A stretch of DNA of 16,441 nt from JAFCEV01 sp964473005. Lineage in GTDB: Archaea > Nanobdellota > Nanobdellia > Pacearchaeales > GW2011-AR1. The notes beneath the pieces were generated by a model, which ran no database searches, was not told the DNA's origin, and worked only from the letters and a program-made list of their open reading frames with translations. The position numbers were made by a program, and so were the translations under genes. Of this stretch, positions 13,879-16,441 are shown one piece after another (position 1 is the first letter of the stretch; each line of letters begins with the position of its first letter). Location of the stretch: NCBI GenBank assembly GCA_964473005.1, contig CAYYME010000010.1:1-16441 (forward strand). The letters run 5' to 3'.

Positions 13879-14925
13879 TTATTCAGAATCTATAATTTCC
13901 TTTATTTTATCTAATCTTTGTTTTGATAATTTTTCAGAATCTTTTTCAAGAAGTTTGCTTTTCCAGTAATCAATTGTTTTTTTCAGCCCTTCTTCAGGAG
14001 AAACCAACTGCTTCCATCCAAGAACTCTTCCTGCTTTTGAAGGATTAAGCACAAGATAAGGCTGGTCAGAGGTTAGGGGCCTTTTTGGATATCCCGGAGG
14101 ATACTCTCCAAAATGCAGTTTATTCAGAGGAAATCCGAGAATCTCTGCAATCTTTAAAGTCCATTCTTTATTAGTATAACCCCTTCCCCCTGCAATGTTG
14201 AACACTCCTCCTTTAACCCCTGGATTTTCCATAGCAAGGATGTAAGAATTAACATGGTCATCAACATACATATAATCTCTGACAGAATCAGGCGCGCCTA
14301 CATAAATATCCTTTCCATCAAGCATTTCTGTTATAATATATTCTGTAAAGAAACTATTATCATATTTTCTCCCAAAGGTATTTGAATTTCTCAAAAGAAC
14401 TGCATTGAAATTATAAACTTTGAAAAGCATCCGTATATACATGTCCATAGATGCTTTAGCCACTGCATATGGGCTTGAAGGCTCTAATCTCAAATCTTCT
14501 GTAGAAGGGCTTGGTTCCTGCATTCCATAAACCTCTGCTGTAGAAGCAATAACCATTCTTACTTTTTCAGGCCCGTATAAATCTCTGAGTGATTCAGCAA
14601 CATTAACTGTTCCAAGAAAAGTATTTTTTTGATAACTAAATGGGTGCTCAAAACTTAATCTGACAGGGGAGAGGGCTGCAAGATGAATAACATAATCAGG
14701 AGATACTTTCTTTATGGCTTCTCTGACAGAGAAATAATCTGTTGTGTCGCAGGTAATAAGAGTAATCCTGCTTCTTATTTCCTCCAAACATCTTAAATCC
14801 CTTCCAACAACATGCCTTATAAAACCATAAACATCATATCCTCTTTGAACAAGTTTTTTCGCGAGTTCTGCACCTATAAAGCCGGTTATTCCTGTAATAA
14901 GGACTCTCTTCTTTCCTAATTCCAT
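13879..14925 (-). CDS. NDP-sugar dehydratase/epimerase, 4,6-dehydratase-like (extended SDR)
   Basis: Extended SDR of 348 residues from the ATG at 14925. The Rossmann motif is T-G-I-T-G-F-I-G (11-18) and the catalytic pair is Tyr153/Lys157 in P-Y-A-V-A-K. The strand before it reads S-T-A-E-V-Y-G (128-134): Thr129 and Glu131 take the places of the Thr and Glu that make GDP-mannose and dTDP-glucose dehydratases remove water, whereas plain 4-epimerases lack the acid. S-P-V-R-L-S-F-E-H-P (86-95) also resembles the GDP-mannose dehydratase pattern. A 4,6-dehydratase giving a 4-keto-6-deoxy sugar is the favoured reading; an epimerase cannot be excluded. The frame opens further upstream with a TTG at 14991, but those 22 residues precede the fold and cover the TATA box, so the ATG 30 nt after that box is chosen. 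First gene of a three-gene operon. Confidence 0.84.
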   Translation of the reverse strand: MELGKKRVLITGITGFIGAELAKKLVQRGYDVYGFIRHVVGRDLRCLEEIRSRITLITCDTTDYFSVREAIKKVSPDYVIHLAALSPVRLSFEHPFSYQKNTFLGTVNVAESLRDLYGPEKVRMVIASTAEVYGMQEPSPSTEDLRLEPSSPYAVAKASMDMYIRMLFKVYNFNAVLLRNSNTFGRKYDNSFFTEYIITEMLDGKDIYVGAPDSVRDYMYVDDHVNSYILAMENPGVKGGVFNIAGGRGYTNKEWTLKIAEILGFPLNKLHFGEYPPGYPKRPLTSDQPYLVLNPSKAGRVLGWKQLVSPEEGLKKTIDYWKSKLLEKDSEKLSKQRLDKIKEIIDSE

Positions 14926-14947
14926 CAAATTAGAGATAAGGAGGTAT

Positions 14948-14955
14948 TTAATAAA
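14948..14955 (-). promoter_or_regulatory. TATA box of the dehydratase operon
   Basis: The minus strand reads TTTATTAA, starting 30 nt upstream of the ATG at 14925. It lies in a 12-bp AT palindrome (14950-14961). Two further TTTAAA-type boxes lie upstream (about 14976-15000), but no start codon sits at the usual distance from them. Confidence 0.5.
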
Positions 14956-14994
14956 TTTATTGTAATGCAGTTGGGGGTTTAAAAACAACAATCT

Positions 14995-16206
14995 TTAAAA
15001 AGAATTAATTTTGAATAAATTAGAAAATAAAACAGTCAATGCTGCACCTGTTGCACCCAAATTAAATGTTTTCGGATTTACTAGTAATAATATCACAATT
15101 ATAAAAAAGCCAAAGTTTATAAGATTTATAATAGCTGCAAGTTTAAAATAACCCATCCCAGTTATAACATTCCCATAAGGCATATTTAAAACCATAATGA
15201 ACATTGCTATTGTAATTATAGACATAATATTTATAGAGGGAATATATCGATGTCCTAAGATAACTTTTACAATTGCTCCAGAATAAATTGCCAACAAAAT
15301 AACAACAGGCATAATGAACAAAAAACTAACTCTTTCAAACTTGTTAATCCTATTTCTTATATATTGAAAATCACCGTTAGCAACTGCTTTTGAAAAAAGT
15401 GGGAAAAAAAGCAAACCTACACTATTAGCAATCATAAGTACGAAACCACCAATGCGGTATCCAGCTGTATAATAACCAACTTCCTCTGAGCAGGTAAAAA
15501 ATTGTAGAACAACCTTATCAAAATAAGCAATAACATTTGTTGACATTCCTATAATTAGTACTAGTGATGCTATTTTAATATACTGCTTTGCAAGTTCTCT
15601 ATCAAACCCTGAATGCGGATAATCCTTAAATAAATAAATAATGATTGGTATAATTAAAATTGTAGAAACTAAATTACCTAATACCAAAGCAACTGCCCTA
15701 AAACCAAGCAATACAACAATTATTCTTAATACTTGATAAACAAGTGTTCCGATAAAATTAGGAATATCTTGCTTTGCTTGTTCAATTCTCCCAGCGAAAG
15801 TTGTTTTAGGAATAAATAGTAACTGTTGAATAGTGATAGAAATAAGCATTATTAAAATAACATATTCATGTACTTGACTTTCAAATTTAGTATGAACTAC
15901 ATACTTCTGAAATAAAAATATTCCCAGAACTATTAAAAAGAACAATCCAGTAGTAATTGATTTTAATACTGTGTAAGTAGAAATACATTTCCCTAAATCT
16001 TTTCCCTCAGACACTAACTTTATATGAGCCGTACCAATTCCCAAATCAGCGATAAACATAAACATTGAAACATAAGCCAAACCAAATGCAACTGTGCCTA
16101 AAACTGTTGGTCCTGCAATCCTTGCTACAACAATGCTTGCAGCAATCGTGATGAATTGAATTAGGATTTTTGAACCGTAACTTAGAATGAGTTTCTGTGC
16201 AATCAT
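14995..16206 (-). CDS. Wzx-type polysaccharide flippase (MOP superfamily), short
   Basis: A 403-residue multi-spanning protein of the polysaccharide biosynthesis/flippase family (MATE/MOP fold), expected to flip the lipid-linked glycan to the outer face, where AglB works. It opens with the family pattern Y-G-S-K-I-L-I-Q-F, V-V-A-R-I-A-G-P-x-x-L-G and a Phe/Tyr-rich second helix, then F-I-A-D-L-G-I-G-T-A (about 52-61). The central Y-Y-T-A-G-Y-R-I-G-G (about 242-251) is the typical repeat-two motif. About twelve helices can be traced. The protein stops soon after G-A-T-G-A-A-L-T-V-L-F-S-N-L-F, where relatives of about 430-480 residues continue with two more helices, so the C-terminus looks cut short. 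It starts four bases after the acetyltransferase stop, with a GGTGATCC motif upstream. Confidence 0.87.
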   Translation of the reverse strand: MIAQKLILSYGSKILIQFITIAASIVVARIAGPTVLGTVAFGLAYVSMFMFIADLGIGTAHIKLVSEGKDLGKCISTYTVLKSITTGLFFLIVLGIFLFQKYVVHTKFESQVHEYVILIMLISITIQQLLFIPKTTFAGRIEQAKQDIPNFIGTLVYQVLRIIVVLLGFRAVALVLGNLVSTILIIPIIIYLFKDYPHSGFDRELAKQYIKIASLVLIIGMSTNVIAYFDKVVLQFFTCSEEVGYYTAGYRIGGFVLMIANSVGLLFFPLFSKAVANGDFQYIRNRINKFERVSFLFIMPVVILLAIYSGAIVKVILGHRYIPSINIMSIITIAMFIMVLNMPYGNVITGMGYFKLAAIINLINFGFFIIVILLLVNPKTFNLGATGAALTVLFSNLFKINSF

Positions 16207-16210
16207 ACTT

Positions 16211-16441
16211 TTATTTTTGGATCACCTTTATTACTTTTGCTGGGACACCGCCAACCATAGTATATGGAGGAACATCTTTTGTAACAGCACTGTTTGGAGC
16301 CACTACAGAATGGTGGCAAATGGTAATTCCAGGATATATAGTACAGTTCCCACCGATATATACATTATTTGCGATAACAATCGGAGCTGTAGGACGATAA
16401 TTTTTATCGTCTTCCCGAGATAATGGAATACTATTCAAACA
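16211..16441 (-). CDS. Hexapeptide-repeat O-acetyltransferase, partial (N-terminus outside window)
   Basis: Only the C-terminal 76 residues are inside the window and the frame runs open through the window edge; the TTG at 16438 is not the true start. The visible part is left-handed beta-helix repeat: P-I-V-I-A-N-N-V-Y-I-G-G-N-C-T-I-Y-P-G-I-T-I, then S-V-V-A-P-N-S-A-V-T-K-D-V-P-P-Y-T-M-V-G-G-V-P-A-K-V-I. This is the standard ending of maltose/galactoside-type and WcaF/WbbJ-type acetyltransferases, which move acetyl from acetyl-CoA onto a sugar hydroxyl. The His-His pair in T-I-C-H-H-S replaces a usually Gly/Asp-rich turn. It is the first visible gene of the minus-strand cluster and lies four bases before the flippase ATG. 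The acceptor sugar is unknown. Confidence 0.85.
   Translation of the reverse strand, partial: CLNSIPLSREDDKNYRPTAPIVIANNVYIGGNCTIYPGITICHHSVVAPNSAVTKDVPPYTMVGGVPAKVIKVIQK
16219..16226 (-). promoter_or_regulatory. Strong Shine-Dalgarno-like motif before the flippase gene
   Basis: The minus strand reads AGGTGATCC (GGTGATCC at 16226-16219), fully complementary to the 3' end of archaeal 16S rRNA. It lies inside the last codons of the acetyltransferase gene, with 12 nt between it and the flippase ATG, which is rather far. It is the only clear motif of this kind in the window and encodes V-I-Q, so it could be chance. Confidence 0.35.

Noticed and set aside
14950..14961. Perfect AATAAATTTATT palindrome as an operator
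   Set aside because: It overlaps the TATA box and contains only A and T, so chance is a sufficient explanation.
14926..14991. TTG start extending the dehydratase-like SDR by 22 residues
   Set aside because: The extension lies before the Rossmann motif, starts with a rare codon and covers the promoter. The ATG at 14925 is 30 nt from the box like the other genes.
16187..16423. Plus-strand frames over the acetyltransferase
   Set aside because: They are shadows of a clear hexapeptide-repeat protein on the minus strand.

Overview
The window looks like part of a small, AT-rich archaeal genome, most likely a DPANN-type lineage (Woesearchaeota/Pacearchaeota-like); the lineage is an inference. The archaeal call rests on a eukaryote-type GlcNAc-1-phosphate transferase, an AglB/STT3 oligosaccharyltransferase with the WWDYG motif, an eIF2B-like ribose-1,5-bisphosphate isomerase homologue, a SpoIIM-family membrane protein, and TATA boxes of the TTTAAAA type a fixed distance before start codons. 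No rRNA, tRNA, CRISPR array or mobile element is visible, and no stretch above 300 bases lacks a gene.

Left part (1-1660, minus strand): a short eIF2B/R15P-isomerase-family protein, then two tandem 96-residue paralogues of unknown function. Each has its own promoter. A divergent promoter region (1631-1726) separates them from the plus-strand genes.

Centre (1727-7690, plus strand): four separately promoted genes. They encode a SpoIIM-like membrane protein, an AglH/ALG7-type GlcNAc-1-P transferase (first step of lipid-linked glycan assembly), the AglB oligosaccharyltransferase (last step, transfer to protein) and a divergent UDP-GlcNAc 2-epimerase.

Right part (7728-16441): a sugar-building and glycan-modifying island. 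The plus strand has two two-gene operons: an extended SDR with an FkbM methyltransferase, and a GT4 glycosyltransferase with a three-domain sugar C-methyltransferase. A minus-strand set converges on it: hexapeptide acetyltransferase (partial), Wzx-type flippase, 4,6-dehydratase-like SDR, GT4 glycosyltransferase and RmlD-like reductase. The two sets meet at stop codons that share one TTAA.

Together the genes describe N-glycosylation of surface proteins: precursor priming, synthesis of unusual (deoxy, C-methylated, O-methylated, acetylated) sugars, glycosyl transfer, flipping and transfer to protein. The 4,6-dehydratase, C-methyltransferase and 4-ketoreductase candidates suggest a branched deoxysugar. 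Nine of ten recognisable promoters place the TATA box 27-30 nt before the ATG, implying mostly leaderless transcripts.
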